64,000 nucleotides of DNA. It comes from Anisodus tanguticus (lineage: Eukaryota; Streptophyta; Magnoliopsida; Solanales; Solanaceae). The stretch lies in contig CM067547.1 in NCBI GenBank assembly GCA_034509755.1, positions 52,399,359-52,463,358 on the forward strand. Direction: 5' to 3'. Shown piece by piece: positions 1-12,448 of this stretch. The position numbers and the translations under genes are program-made. Under the pieces are notes generated by a model. That model was not told the DNA's origin. It worked only from the letters and a program-made list of their open reading frames with translations, and made no database searches. Within the stretch, counting starts at the first letter, position 1. Each line of letters starts with the position of its first letter.

Positions 1-577
1 AAAAAGTGAATAGAATCAAAGTGGATCCTTCAATGAATATAGAGTTCTTTTCGTTTTTCAACTAGATGATAATCTACCTCGGTGTTTAGTAGTCTATAGT
101 AGCTTTTAGTTAGATGTTTACATTGCTCCAGTAAAAGCAATATACTAGCAAGTTAAAGTTCTTTGCATGACTATAAAAAATATTTACGTAATGAGTTCCT
201 ACTTGTTAGATAATTATAGATGGAATCTTGATAAGCATTAATAATTGTACTTCGATAGAGATGATAAGTATATTATAACCTACCATAACAACAACATACT
301 CGGGTATAAGCCCACATAAGTGAAGTTTGGTGAAAATAGGATATATGTAGACCTTAACTCAATCTGATGATACATATTAAAATTCATCCATAATATAAAA
401 CAATATTTACATTATAAATGTAAATTTTATACCAGCTAGTATTTGAGAGCTAGGAGCTCATTATATTTTGTGGAGTAACTAAATCATGTGCTCTATAGCC
501 TACAAAAAACACATACTATGATGTAATCAACTCTATATCGCTGAGCTGCATGCTTGTTACCGTGCCTTAGTAGTTCA
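1..577. other. Gene-free AT-rich flank
   Basis: I see no coding gene here. The stretch is AT-rich, and its only recognisable content is a TS-type SINE remnant at about 283-360. It ends directly at the 5' LTR of the first copia element. Confidence 0.6.
283..360 (-). repeat. TS-type SINE remnant, 3' portion
   Basis: The complement reads like the 3' end of the tobacco TS SINE family: a GTCTACATATATCC-like block, then a decayed CCCCACxTxGTGGG-like module, then a TATGTTGTTGTTATG end. Only the 3' part remains and no target duplication is visible. Similar pieces recur at 9650-9760, 19550-19665 and 26505-26598, which supports a dispersed SINE. Confidence 0.5.
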
Positions 578-783
578 TGACAGAATATCGTGTATCATGG
601 TTTCTTTACCAAAATTAGAGTATTAAAGTAATGTTGTATAATTATCATAATTGTAGAATTTTTGTACAAGTAGAATTAGAATATTAGAAATATAGTAGGA
701 ATATGATTTTCCATATTTGGAGATTGTAAATTGTATATATACATATTCATTCAATAAAAATAATCAAGGGATTATTTCTTTCA
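578..783 (+). repeat. 5' LTR of copia copy 1
   Basis: The LTR is 206 bp, starts with TGACAGAATATCG and ends with TTCTTTCA just before the primer-binding site. A TATATATAC box near 735 precedes a CATTCAATAAAAATAATC block shared with the LTRs of the two related elements. It lacks the long terminal hairpin of the other two families. Confidence 0.8.
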
Positions 784-795
784 TGGTATCAAAAT
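784..795 (+). other. Primer-binding site, copia copy 1
   Basis: TGGTATCAAAAT directly abuts the LTR end. TGGTATCA is complementary to the 3' end of initiator tRNA-Met, the usual primer for plant copia elements. The expected continuation (GAGC) has drifted. Confidence 0.75.
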
Positions 796-967
796 TCTAG
801 GTCTAAAATACCTTCTCCCACCAACACTTCCGCTCCTCTCGACTTGTCCCGGTTTTCGTGTTCCCTTCCCGGTTTTCGTACACTTTTCCTCCTCCCTTCC
901 CGGTTTTCGTACACTTTTCCTCCTCCCTTCCCAAATTTTCTTCCTATTTCTACTATTGTTCTTTTGT

Positions 968-1800
968 TATGTTTACATCAAAGAACATGTTTCATTCCAG
1001 CCCTTACAGTTTGGAACCACATCCCTATTGTTCTTGAAATGAATAAAGTCTAATACGCGACGTGGACGGAATTATTCAAAGTTCATGTACGCTCGCATCA
1101 AGTCCTCCATCACATAATCCCCTCGGTCCCTGGCATTGTGAATGTGTCTACTCCCGAGGAAAATCCTACGTTATGGACAACCCTTGATGCTACCGTTCTC
1201 CAGTGGATTTACTCCACTATCTCTACAGACCTCTTAGAGACGATCATTGAACCTGACACTACGACAATGGATACCTGGAATATGGTGCGTGATATATTAC
1301 AGGATAACAAAAATTCCCGAGTTGTCACTCTTGAGCAGGAGTTTTCACATGTCAAGATGGAAGATTTTCCTCACGTTTCAGCCTATTGTAAACGACTCAA
1401 GGAATTTGCGGACTAACTCCGCAATGTTGGTGCGCCTGTTACCAATGATTGTCTTGTTCTCCAGATGGTTGCCGGCCTATCTGAGGCCTACAATGGCGTT
1501 GGCACACTGCTTCGTCAAAGTAATCCTCTACCACCATTTTATCAGGCCCGTTCCATGCTCACGTTAGAAGAGACCGGCTTGGCTAAAAAGGCTGCTACCG
1601 GAGCAAATTATATCGTGATGATGACAACGTCAAACAACCCTCACTCATTCCCGAAAATTCAAGCCAAAACCGCAGCAACGGTGGCGGCAAAAAAGTCAAA
1701 ATCGTAAAAATAATGGCAAAAACCGTGATGGTAACGACATTCGACGAAATAGTGGTGGCAGCAACACTGGGCCTCGGGAAGTGGGCGCAGACCAACTAGT
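968..1800 (+). pseudogene. copia Gag remnant, copy 1
   Basis: The capsid-like segment is recognisable by comparison with the other two copies: LWTTLDATVLQWIYSTIS, then VTLEQEFSHVKMEDFPHVSA and a KRLKEFAD helix, then MLTLEETGLAKKAA. A TAA stop at about 1414-1416 splits it, and the 5' part is in another frame. Downstream the frame becomes Gly/Asn/Lys-rich (near 1660-1760) where plant copia Gag usually has a CCHC zinc knuckle; none is seen. It cannot encode a full Gag. Confidence 0.75.
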
Positions 1801-1836
1801 CCCAGTCGTGGGCTCCCTGGCCATGGAGCTGGGCTA

Positions 1837-4800
1837 GTGGCCATTGTCCCAACAACCCCTATTTCTCACTCAATCCATATACGGGTAACTGGGCCTAGCT
1901 TCTCGGGTCCAAACAGTGGCGACAAGTTCTCTTCTGGGTCGGGGACACAGGAAGGCTTGCTTGGGCCTCGGCCTCCGCATGCTTTTCATGTTGCGGGCCC
2001 AAATCAAACCCTGACACCTACAACTATTGAGGCAGCAATGCATACACTTGGATTAACTCCTCCGAACGCGAGTTGGTACATGGACACTTGCGCCACTTCT
2101 CATATGACGTCCGATCAAGATACTCTCTCATCTTACTTCAATTTGAGCAATAATCGTGATATTATTGTTGGTAATGGCAACACAATTCCAATTCGAGGTT
2201 ATGGACATACTACTTTGTCTCCCCCACATCCACCTCTAGTTTTAAAAAATACTCGCATGCCCCTAACCTAATTAAAAATTTGGTGTCTGTCCGAAAATTC
2301 ACCACTGATAATTGGGTTTTTGTTAATTTTGATCCTTTTGGGTTTTCTGTGAAGGATTTCAAGACGGGAATACGTCTAATGCGATGCAATAGTAGGGGAC
2401 AAGCGTTATCTACTCACCACCACCACCACTTCCATGAGTCAAGTCATACCGTCTACCTTTACCGCCCTTGCTCCTTCCTTGTGGCATGCCCATTTGGGAC
2501 ATCCGGGATCGTTTATTATTTCTTCTTTACTTAAAAATAATTTTATTTCTTGTAAGGGTACGTGTAGTACTCCACTTTGTCCTTCTTGTCCGTTAGGAAA
2601 CATGTTAGATTACCATTGTAGTCTCTACGTCTCGTACTTTGATGCCTTTGACATTATTCATAGTGATTTATGGACATCTCCCGTTCTAAGTTCTTTGGGC
2701 CATCGTTATTATGTTCTAATTTTTTTATGATTATTATAATTTTTTGTGGACCTTTCCTTTAGCGAAAAAATCTCAAGTTTTTTTCACATTCTTAAAATTT
2801 AGAGCATTCATCAGTACACAATTCGAACGAAAAATAAAAAATATTCAATGTGCTAATGGCAAAGAATATGATAATGGGTTGTTTCGAGAATTTTGTGATG
2901 CTAATGGCATAATCTTTCATTTTTCTTGTCCTCATACGTCCTCACAAAATGAGAAAGCCGAATGAAAAATTCATACCATTAATAATATTGTTCGAACTTT
3001 ATTAGTCCATGCTTCCATACCCCTTCTTATTGGCATCATGCCCTACAAATTGCTACTTACCTCTTTAACGTACTTCCTAACAATAACCTAGCATATAATT
3101 CCCCACTTAAACTTCTTTGCAATAAAGATCCTTCGTATTCTCATCTTAGGGTGTTTGGGTGTTTATGTTATCCTCATTTTCCATCCACTACAATTAACAA
3201 ACTTCAAGCTCGTTCTACCCCTTGTGTGTTTTTGGATTACCCATCTAATCATCGTTGTTACAAGTGTTTTGATTTATCCTTAATAAAATCATAATTAGTC
3301 AAATTAGTCGCCATGTGATTTTTGATGAAACTCAATTTCCGTTTGCAAAATTGTGTAGTTCCGTGCCTAGTTCGTATAATTTTTTGAATGACGGGGTCTC
3401 ATCGTATATTATACACTATTTATTCGACTTGTCCCATGAACAAACCCGCCAGCAGGCCCACTGTCTGTTGGCCCACAAATTCCCGTACCCATTGGTCCTA
3501 CAGGTCTGCCCAGTGGGCCACTATCACGGCCCGAAGACCGATCTCGTACCGTTCGTCGATCCCCACTCGCGATACAGTTTCAGTTCCCGTTTCACGTGTT
3601 GGGCCAGTAGGCCCATTTCCTGCTGACCAGTCCGTCACCAGCCCACCCACTGCCCAAAATCCACCCAATTCTACCTCGAGTCAAGGGCTTGTTACTCGTA
3701 GTCAAAGGGGTATTTTAAAATCAAAACGCCATTTTAATCTCAATTCTAATGTCTCTAAATCACCACTACCACGTAACATTGTGTCTGCACTACATGACCC
3801 GAATTGGAAATTGGCTATGAGTGATGAATATAATGCTCTTATTGAAAATAAAACGTGGGAGTTAGTACCCCGTCCATCTGGTGTTAATATTATTCGGTCT
3901 ATGTGGATGTTTACTCATAAAAAAATTCTAATGGTTCTTTTGAGAGGCATAAGACTCGTCTTGTAGGTGATGGTAAAACTCAACAAGTTGGCGTGGATTG
4001 TGGTGAGATGTTTAGTCTGGTGGTCAAACCAGCTACCATTCACACTATTCTTAGTTTGGCTCTCTGAAAAGCATGGCTTATTCATCAGTTGGATGTAAAA
4101 AATGCTTTCTTATATGGTGATCTTAAGGAGATAGTCTATATGCATCAATCCTTGGGTTTTTGAGATCCCAATCATCCTCATCATGTATGTTTGCTGAAGA
4201 AGTCTTGCATGAGCTTAAGCAGGCCCCGCGTCTTGGTATAAGAGGTTTGCAGATTATGTATCTACTATTGAGTTTTCTCACAGCCGGTCTGATCATTCTC
4301 TATTTATATATCGTTATGGTACTTCTCTGGCATACATTTTATTGTATATAGATGATATTATATTGACTGCTTCATCTGATAATCTGCGCAAGTCTATCAT
4401 GTCACTTCTCAATTCTAAATTTGCAATGAAAGACTTGGGACCCTTGAGTTATTTCTTGGGCATTGCTGTCACGTCATTCAGGTGGTCTATTTTTATCTCA
4501 AATGAAGTATGTTGCGGAGATTATTGAGAGAGCTAGTATGTCATCTTGTAAGTCTACTTCTACTCCGGTTGATAGCAAATCGAAGCTGAGTACTACGTCA
4601 GGCACACCATACGAGGATCCCACCTACTATCGCAGTCTTGCAGGGCACTTCAGTAACTTACTTTCACAAGACCTGATATAACTTATACAGTTCAGTAGGT
4701 GTGTTTATTCATGCATGACCCACAGATTGAGCATATGCATGCGCTCAAACGCATTATACAATACATTCATGGCACACTTGATTATGTATTGCATTTATAT

Positions 4801-5300
4801 CATTCTTCCGTCTCTACTCTTGTGTCATATACAGATGTTGATTGGGGTGACTGTCCTGATACCAGACGCTCGACATTTGTTATTGTATGTTTCTTGGGGA
4901 TAACTTGGTCTCGTGGTCTGCGAAATGTCAGGCTACATTATCGTGATCCAATGTAGAGGCTGAGTATCGAGGCGTGGCTAATGTGGTATCTGAACCATGT
5001 TGGCTGCGTAATCTTCTATTAGAATTACACTTTCCTATTCAGAAAGCTACCTTGGTCTATTGTGATAATGTTAGTGCAGTCTATCTTTTTGGCAATCCGG
5101 TCCAACATCAACGCACTAAACATATCGAGATGAATATTCACTTTGTTTGCGAAAAGATAGCTCGTGGACAATTACGCATTTTACATGTGCCCTCCAAATA
5201 CCAAATTGATAACATCTTTACGAAGGGCCTTCCTTTAGTTCTATTTGAAGATTTTAGGGACAGTCTCAGCGTACGACAACGTCCTGCTATGACTGCGGAG
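1837..5300 (+). pseudogene. copia Pol remnant (PR-INT-RT-RH), copy 1
   Basis: The domains run in copia order. The protease motif is WYMDTCATSHMTSD near 2073-2115, where the family has DTGA, so the catalytic triad context is already mutated to DTC. The integrase HHCC and core blocks lie at about 2434-3000, broken by stops. The reverse transcriptase lies at about 3780-4530, with YIDD instead of YVDD near 4343. RNase H follows at about 4780-5260, ending in a KYQIDNIFTKGLP block. Multiple frameshifts and stops make this copy non-coding. Confidence 0.82.
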
Positions 5301-5303
5301 GTG

Positions 5304-5403
5304 TGATAGAATATCGTGTATCACGATTTTCTTTACCAAAATTAGAATATTAAATTAATGTTGTATAATTACCATAATTATAGAATATTTGTACAAGTAA
5401 ATT
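5304..5403 (+). repeat. Truncated 3' LTR of copia copy 1
   Basis: It begins TGATAGAATATCGTGTATCA, matching the 5' LTR start, and stays alignable through TTTGTACAAGTA. After about 5403 the match to the 5' LTR is lost, so roughly the last 100 bp of the LTR are deleted. The purine-rich GCGGAGGTG just before it is the likely polypurine tract. Confidence 0.75.
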
Positions 5404-6239
5404 ATGCGATCAAATTACGTGCCTTATTTTAGTGGATGCATCAAATATATAAACATATTCTGACAAGAGAGGGAGAAGATTTTAGGGATGGGGAAGCAAG
5501 CAAGGAGCAAACAGCAAGTAGCTAGGGTGTGGGGGAAGCGTTGATTTAAGGGAATTAATAACTAAGTTTTGAAGAGTAATACTCCCTCCAATCAATTTGT
5601 TTCTTTTAATTATTTTTAATTTGTTTAAAAAAGAATGTAACTTTTTAAATTTAATACTCCCTCTAAGAAAGAAGAACTCGCTTGATTCTTGAAATACGTC
5701 AGTGCTATATAAATTGGGATAAAAGAATAACTTTTTGCACCTAATATCATATATGATATATTTATGACTACAAAATTCAAAAATCAATTTGAGACATTAT
5801 ACATATTTTTAACTTAATATTACAAGATTTAAAAGTTTTTTTAGATTCTTAAAATTAGTGCCAAGTAAAAACAAACAAATTCTCGTATCAAACTAGCAAC
5901 TCATGAGAGGACGAAACTATTGGATTTGTGTATGTGTCAGTATCATCATTCATCACTAGCTAGCCAGCTAGGCCCACCAACTTTGGACCATATATATAAT
6001 ATAAGCGTTCGTCTCTATCTTTACGGCTGTTATGGAACCACACTCGAACAGTTACTATCAGGTGACGAGCCTCACTGCTCGTACACTATTATAATTGCTT
6101 AGAGTTTGGTTGTTTTATGGGATCTGGTGCAATGCAATATATATATATATCCTTCTCATTTGTCGCTGTTAGCATTTTTCAAACAATTCTCGTTCTGTCT
6201 ACTTCACTCCCTGTCTGTATAATAAGAGCAAGTAATGAA
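5404..6239. other. Gene-free stretch with Stowaway-like ends
   Basis: No gene is seen. Two same-direction ACTCCCTC termini at about 5580 and 5656 resemble left ends of Stowaway (Tc1/mariner) MITEs, but I could not pair them with right ends. The rest is AT-rich. Confidence 0.45.
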
Positions 6240-6249
6240 ATATTCATTA

Positions 6250-6487
6250 ATTTGTGAAGGGGAAAGTTCCGAATCAAAAGCCTTTGGCCAGGTGAGATGT
6301 AAATCGAGGGATATGTGCGAGTGACAGTCCTGCAAGGGAGAGGAACAACGGGACACGAACCCAAAGAACAATCCTTGCAATATTTCAAAGAAAGATCTGT
6401 CACCACACGGATTCGAACCCGCGACAGTCGGAGTGGTTGTACCCCAATCAACTCGCCACTTACCAACTCGCTGTGCCCCGGAGGCGC
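6250..6487 (-). repeat. tRNA-derived SINE candidate
   Basis: On the minus strand, a GGGGCACAGCGAGTTGGTAA head (A-box-like) is followed about 50 nt later by GGGTTCGAATCC (B box), then a body of about 170 nt unrelated to a tRNA. That arrangement is typical of tRNA-derived SINEs rather than a functional tRNA. Imperfect flanking repeats, ATATTCATTA (6240-6249) and ATACTCATTA (6488-6497), could be the target duplication (9 of 10 match). Confidence 0.5.
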
Positions 6488-6799
6488 ATACTCATTACTC
6501 TACATTAACAATATAAAGTCAGTCTGCTTGCTTGTATATATATGAGTATGAGACGGGCCAGCCTTGTATCTTCTCTTCTTCTACCATTCTTTACATTTTT
6601 CATCCTAATTTCTGCAACCTACCTAATCTGCTCTATTTTTCCATTAATGAGTACATGAGACGCTATTTAATTTCTTCTTTCTGAGTTGGAAAAAGCGGGC
6701 CTAACGAACCCCATTATTCTTACCCTCATACAGCAAGAGGCTACCCGTGAGACTTGGTATTAATTGAGATTTTGAAAATGTCTAGGGTAGATAGGTCTA

Positions 6800-6817
6800 C
6801 CCCCCCCCCCCCCCCCC
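6800..6817. repeat. Homopolymer C run
   Basis: Eighteen consecutive C residues are followed by a short CT repeat. Its length should be treated cautiously because homopolymers are error-prone in sequencing and assembly. Confidence 0.9.
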
Positions 6818-7469
6818 GTTCTCTCTCTCTCACATTCCTTGCTGCCATCACTGATTAAACGTATTATGTTTCATTTAACAGGCTACTTCTATAAGTCTAG
6901 GACCTTCAATATTTTACATCTCTCAATCACATATATTGATATATAGTTACACTCCCTCCAAGTACAAACACACACATCATATGATTAAAGTAGGAAATCA
7001 CTTCAATGGACAATCAAATAATAATTCAATAATTGCAAATGCCATAAATATATTAATTTTATTAATAATACGAATGTGTTCAAGTACATTTGCCCATAAT
7101 AATGATTGTCTATAGGACATACATAGGGGTGAGGGGTTATATATAGTACCTTTTTATTTATACTTACTCTTTGCTTTTCTCTTTTGGTTTTGTTAAAAGA
7201 TATATCGAAGTAAACCTATTCTTTTACTTTAAAAAATAAATAAAGTCACGTTTTGGAGAAGGATTGAACTTATAAATACGAACCATGTTTTGTATAGTTA
7301 TAAGTTGTTAAATTACGTTTTTTATGTAACTAAATTAAGCTTGCTATAGAAAGTCATTTTTATTGCAGGTTGATATATGGTATCCTCTTTTCTAGCTAGG
7401 ATCACTTTCTTTTACGGCACAATGTAAAGAATGGATCTTGGACCTAACTCAACCCAAAAAGCTTGTAGG

Positions 7470-7577
7470 GTGAGGATTGTAAAAGTCCATATAAAGAGTC
7501 TATGTTCTCATTCCATAACTGATGTGAGGATTGTCAAAGTCCATATAAAGAGTCTATGTTCTCATTCCATATCTGAT
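7470..7577 (+). repeat. 54-bp tandem duplication
   Basis: Two adjacent 54-bp units (7470-7523 and 7524-7577) differ at only two positions that I can see. The surrounding text (GGACCTAACTCAACCC upstream, GATGTGGAACTC downstream) resembles a dispersed plant repeat often seen near LTR-type elements. That link is from memory and is inference. Confidence 0.8.
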
Positions 7578-8261
7578 GTGGAACTCTTAACACACAACAC
7601 ATATTCTATAAAGAAAAGAAATTATTTGTACTCGGCTTTGTATTAAATCAAATTTAGGTAACTTTAAAACAATCGCACTAGTAACAAATTAATGTATTAA
7701 TCAATTATTATTGAATGATACTTGTAATAGTCAAGTGGAGGTTTGCTTCTATGTCCCCTCCCTTTCTCCGTACACTTTTGATCTTTTTATTTATATGGTA
7801 GATGTTACGTTTATGCCAGATTCCCAGCTAGCTACCTCAAGGAGGATTCAATAAATAAAGACATATCATGCGTTTATCCAGTTGATACAAACATCACAAG
7901 AAAATCAATTTTCTTCTCCCCTTGATGTGCTTAAACGACACAAAAGAACAAAGCACCGACTGTTATTTGTCTTACAAGGTAGGCCTAAGATATATGGCTT
8001 TCATGGTTAGAAGAATAATTTTGAAAATGAAAATGAAATTGTTCTTTTTGCTAGTAGAAGTTAGTTATAATACAATAGTTTGGGCCCACAATATATAATT
8101 AAGGATTTCTATGATCTACTGATCAAATTAAAAGGTCATGAATACATGAAGACAAGCATATGAGTGATCAGAAGAAGTATATATAATCTTCATTTGAGTT
8201 GCTAATGAAGTCTCTGCGCTAGCTAGCTAGCTAGATAGATATTAGTACTAATAAGGCTGTG

Positions 8262-8268
<7 letters not shown>

Positions 8269-8294
<26 letters not shown>
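8269..8294. repeat. TA dinucleotide microsatellite
   Basis: Thirteen TA units run without interruption, preceded by a CTAG-rich patch at 8218-8234. Confidence 0.9.
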
Positions 8295-9649
8295 GTAGTA
8301 GTAGTTAGAAATTAGGAGAGAGAGGTGGCAGCTTGCAGTTTCTCTAACTAAAACGTGAAAGCTCAGCAGAAAAGGTTTTGTTATGTTTGTCTGCCCACAA
8401 ACCAGCAAACTCACTGCCACCCATTCCAAGTAGTAGTAGCTTTTTGGCCATGTCAGCAATATGTATCTATGGACTTTTTACACTAGTACTGGATTAGCTG
8501 GCTTTGCTTCAAATTGGGCAGTTGGAAAACCTAAAAACCTCGAACCTATGATCCATATCTATGTATATAAGTGAATTGTAAAGAGGACTTACTAGACTAG
8601 GGTAAACCTAGCTTGCATGTGTTGCCACTTGATTCACTCATACAAATACATATACAACTTATTGAGTACACACAATTAGGGAAACACATGTATTAGCTTT
8701 AATATTACTAGTCCTTTGTTTGGTTATATTTTTTCAATATAATCTAATGAACTAATTATAGGCAGTTGAAGTATGCATGATCAGCCTAAGTGAAAGGTAG
8801 AGGAACGTGAGATGTTTGACTGTGCACCAAATTCAATAATAAATTGAATATTTGAAATTTGTGGTCCAAATAAATCATTAATATTTGTGTGACTATCTCA
8901 TTAATAGTAAACTAGAAAGATTGAAGTTAAATTATTATAATTAGATAAAGTAAAATGTAATTCTTTTTAAGATCGATTAAAAATGAAAGAGTGCACATAA
9001 GTTGAGATAGATGGAGTAATATTTTTAAAGAAAAATGTGTTGAAAGATTGACTGATATGTTTGCTCGAGATCGTAGTGAGAGCTAGGCCATCTTGGATTA
9101 CTGAAAATATATTGGCTAACCTAGATGAGTATTGGGTCTCTCCGGAATTTTAGAAGAAGTGCACATGCATAAGCAAAGGAAAGTCTGATCAGCTTTCGAT
9201 AAGGGTGGCTCCTTACATACGGAGGTTCAATCAGTATGGAAACTCATTGGAGAATATTGGTAACCTGTTTAATTAATATATTTTTTCCTGAATTTTTAAT
9301 TAACCATTGATTACAATTTTTTAAACATATTATTTAATTTGCAGGAAAAGACTAAAGGAAAACATGTTTCTTAGGATGAGGCATTGGAGGAAACCCTCAT
9401 AAAGAAGCTGAAGGATGGAACAAAAACTTGGATCGAGTCGTGGGCTGAGAAAACCTATCTAAGAATTAAAGTTTACCTTTTATTCTCTTTAACAAAGTTT
9501 GTTTATATAATAATTGTAATGTTCTTGCGGATTATTCAAATAATACCCAGAGGAATTCATATAAAGTCAGTTGGCCAACCATTAAGGTAGGCCAATCCAA
9601 CCATCTCAAGAGGAGAGCATGTACAAACAAGAAATAACAACTTACTTAG

Positions 9650-9760
9650 TGTGATCTCACAAGTGAGATATGAAAAATATGGGATGTACGCAGACCTTAT
9701 CCCTATTTTTTATAGGATAGAGAGTATGTTTTCAATAAATCATCGGCTCAAGACAAGAGG
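9650..9760 (-). repeat. TS-type SINE remnant
   Basis: On the complement, the segment contains AAGGTCTGCGTACATCCCAT followed by a CTCACTTGTGAGATCACAC module, matching the 3' half of TS-type SINEs. The pieces CTTGAGCCGATGATTT and a decayed TATCCTATAAA block match the family's centre. No target duplication was identified. Confidence 0.5.
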
Positions 9761-9872
9761 AGAGCATGGACATGTGGCTTAAAACAGATGGTAAATAAGG
9801 AGAGAGAAAGTATACGATCTTGGATCGGGCTAGTTTTGATCGACAGACTTATGGATTGTTGGGTGTCCCTTC

Positions 9873-11226
9873 TGTTGGGTGCGCGAATAAAGTCCTACAT
9901 TGATAGCTGAAATAAAAGGAGCTACTTATAAGTGTTGGATATTATTAATGGTGAGAGGTCTTTTGGATAAAACCGTATGTGTTTGGTCCAAAGCGGACAA
10001 TATCACATTGTATTAAGAGTATTCTTGGACAGTTTAGCCCAACAATTGTTATCAGAGCCAATGGTTTCAGGGACGAGTATGAAGATGACAAAGTGTGGCG
10101 TAGGGCCCGGCTTAGTGCCTTTGCCCGTCTATGGGATGGTTTATAGGGCTGACAATGGATTGAAGGTGGATCGGGTGGAGCTCAATCCACCTCCACCCGC
10201 CAACCATCCATCCACCACCCAACTCATCCATCACCCTATTTTTTCTTCATCCACATCCGATCCACCCATCATCCACGGGTGAATCGGGTGCTTCACTGAT
10301 GAAATTTGTTATAAATTTAACCATTTGTTCTAGTTTAAAATCAATGATAAAGTTAGTAATTAGTGTTCTTAAATATTTTTTTTTTAAAATTCACAACAAA
10401 AATGGAGTGACCAAAACCAATATATATACTCTTAGTTCCAACGTAGCAGGGTCTCATCTGATTAGCACCTTAAATATTTTTATTCATATTCCATTTTTAT
10501 GTTACCTCAAACAAATCATACTTTACATTGCAAAATAATTAATAAAATTAATCAGACCTAACAATGAATAATTTTTTATATTTTCATAAATGATCACTAG
10601 CTAAGAACATTATAAAACTTTACTGTTATGGAAGTGAACTCTGGGCCAAAATTATGTTATTCTTGATTTGCATTGCCAAGTTTCATTATAATTTTTATTT
10701 AATAAAACATATACAATTTAATGATAAAAAGTATTATCTAACTATTTATAAACGGGTGGATGGATGGGTCGGATGGTGGGTTGGATGTATGTCCTCCCGA
10801 ATCCGACCTGATCCATCCGTCACCCGATTAAAATTCGTGTTTTGTCGGATTTTCATCCTTATATTCGGGTCGGGTGGATCGGATATCCATCTGGTCAGGG
10901 TGAAATTGCCAGCCCTAATTGTTTATGACATTTACTCATAGCTTTGAAAACGCATACTACACAGCCTTTGGGCTTCGGTGACTGAATACTTTGACGATGT
11001 GGGTGGCACAAAGACACGTTGAATCTCTGACCCATTAATCATGGTAATGAGTCATGGGGAACTTAGTTCGAGGGGAAGATCGTTCGATGCTGAAAAGAAA
11101 AATGAGCTACTTATAAGTGTTGGATATAAAGGTGTGAGGCATTTTGAAGAAAATCGTGTAGGCTTGATCTAAAATGGATAATATAACACTATATTAAGAG
11201 TATTTTTGGACCGTTTTAGCCCAACA
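9873..11226 (+). mobile_element. TRIM-like short LTR retroelement with nested hAT
   Basis: Two direct repeats of about 140-170 bp flank a very short internal region. They share GAGCTACTTATAAGTGTTGG and end in TTTAGCCCAACA (5' copy 9873-10044; 3' copy ending at 11226). TGTTATCAGAGCCA at 10047-10060 lies just after the first repeat and fits a tRNA-Met-type primer-binding site; CGAGGGGAAGA near 11070 is a plausible polypurine tract. Without the nested hAT the internal part is only about 275 bp and has no gag or pol, hence a TRIM-like call. The flanking 5-mers CCTTC and TCTTC match at 4 of 5. The start of the 3' repeat is poorly conserved, so its exact edge is uncertain. Confidence 0.6.
10144..10917. 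mobile_element. Non-autonomous hAT element
   Basis: The ends TAGGGCTGACAAT and, on the complement, TAGGGCTGGCAAT form hAT-type terminal inverted repeats. They are flanked by 8-bp repeats ATGGTTTA (10136-10143) and ATTGTTTA (10918-10925), 7 of 8 matching. Subterminal zones are rich in GGGTGGAT and its complement. No transposase remnant is visible. It interrupts the internal region of the TRIM-like element. Confidence 0.8.
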
Positions 11227-11231
11227 TCTTC

Positions 11232-12448
11232 TTCCTCACGGTCCTGGGTTAAGAGAAACACATTCTCTTGATGTTATCATCGGTTGGTATCTTATTTGAC
11301 TTCCAATTAAAAAAGAAATTTTGAAAGGGATAGCTGTATGTCATAAATAATTATTGATATACTAATACTACCTTGTTTTTTGTCTCAAGTTAATCAAAAC
11401 TGCAAAGCAATTGAATTACCATTAGTAGATCCAGTCCATACTGAGTGATCATCTTCATTAGAGCTACTAATTATGCTGATATCTCTAATGTTATCAATTA
11501 AGTGACCTGGAACAACTTGTGACAATTTCAAAACAGGTCAATAACAAAGTCGGCTACCTAATAAGGCGCATATGCTATTTTTGGCAGAGTAATGAATCAC
11601 TGATAACCAAACAGGAACTTGAGAAGAGAAAAGGTAGCTGCTGATTGTTGACAGCAGGAAGAAGCTATCGAAAGTACGGAACAATTACATTGAGAGAACA
11701 CACAAACACGAACAACGAAGCTGCGACAAGAACATAACTTCCAAAACCAATAGAAAACAAAACTAAAAATTCATCTTATTCCATAAAAAAGAAACCTCAA
11801 CTTTGTTCAATTCCTTCCATGTGTTGGAATATTAAGTGGCCCTTTGATAATATCATAAGGTACAAAGAGGATGGAAGAGGAGATAGACATTAAGCTCATC
11901 ACTTTAAATATCCGAAAAACTCCGGTACTCTTACAGAATAACAATTATAAAGGGATTTATATAGGTGCTAAAGAATAATGCTAGAGATAAAACTATCAAA
12001 ATAGTATCACACATACTATGAACTTATCCACTGAATTTGTCAAATCCATGCACCTAGCTTTCCTAATGGTCATATGGACCAAATATATGAACTTAGACAT
12101 TTAAATATTTAAGTTTACTATATAATACTGCAGAATACAAGTCAGGAAAGACATTAGATGTCAAGTTTCAATTATCAATGGAGATCAGTTAAACAGAAGA
12201 AGTTAGTCAAGTGAACTAAGCACACATATACACAGAACAAGCTAAGGCTCTATTTTTTTGTTTACTTCGTAAAGATGATTAGAGGACAAAGAGCTCACAA
12301 TTAAAGAAGAAAAAAGAAGATATGCCAAGACTTGAACTTGGATTCTTTGGTGATCAGTAAGAAAAAAGTTATCAAGTTTTGGTCCAAGAAGAAAAAATGA
12401 AATCAATGAGTGATCTTTATTAGTATATCCTTATATATTATTGTTGGG
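11232..12448. other. Gene-free AT-rich stretch
   Basis: No coding gene, RNA gene or delimited transposon could be supported. It separates the TRIM-like element from a copia remnant. Confidence 0.5.

Larger units (their letters stand above)
578..5403 (+). mobile_element. Ty1/copia retrotransposon copy 1, decayed
   Basis: This is an LTR retrotransposon in the order gag, protease, integrase, reverse transcriptase, RNase H, which defines the Ty1/copia superfamily. It has a 5' LTR at 578-783, a TGGTATCA primer-binding site directly after it, and a 3' LTR starting at 5304 that is cut short near 5403. Because the 3' LTR is truncated, no target duplication can be confirmed. It is a sibling of the elements at 20232-25263 and 42839-47894, with the same Gag, linker and Pol blocks, and is the most decayed of the three. 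Confidence 0.88.
6498..9640. other. Long gene-free AT-rich stretch
   Basis: I find no supportable coding gene. It holds an 18-bp C run at 6800-6817, a 54-bp tandem duplication at 7470-7577, a TA microsatellite at 8269-8294 and a lone Stowaway-like right end (GATGGAGTA) near 9010-9018. The small open frames here have no recognisable domain and no exon structure I could build. Confidence 0.5.

Noticed and set aside
578..5403. Endogenous pararetrovirus
   Set aside because: The protease-integrase-RT-RNase H order, integrase core and paired LTRs fit Ty1/copia; no movement or coat-protein motif was seen.
7470..7577. CRISPR-like repeat
   Set aside because: Two directly adjacent units with no spacers in a plant nuclear genome; a simple tandem duplication.
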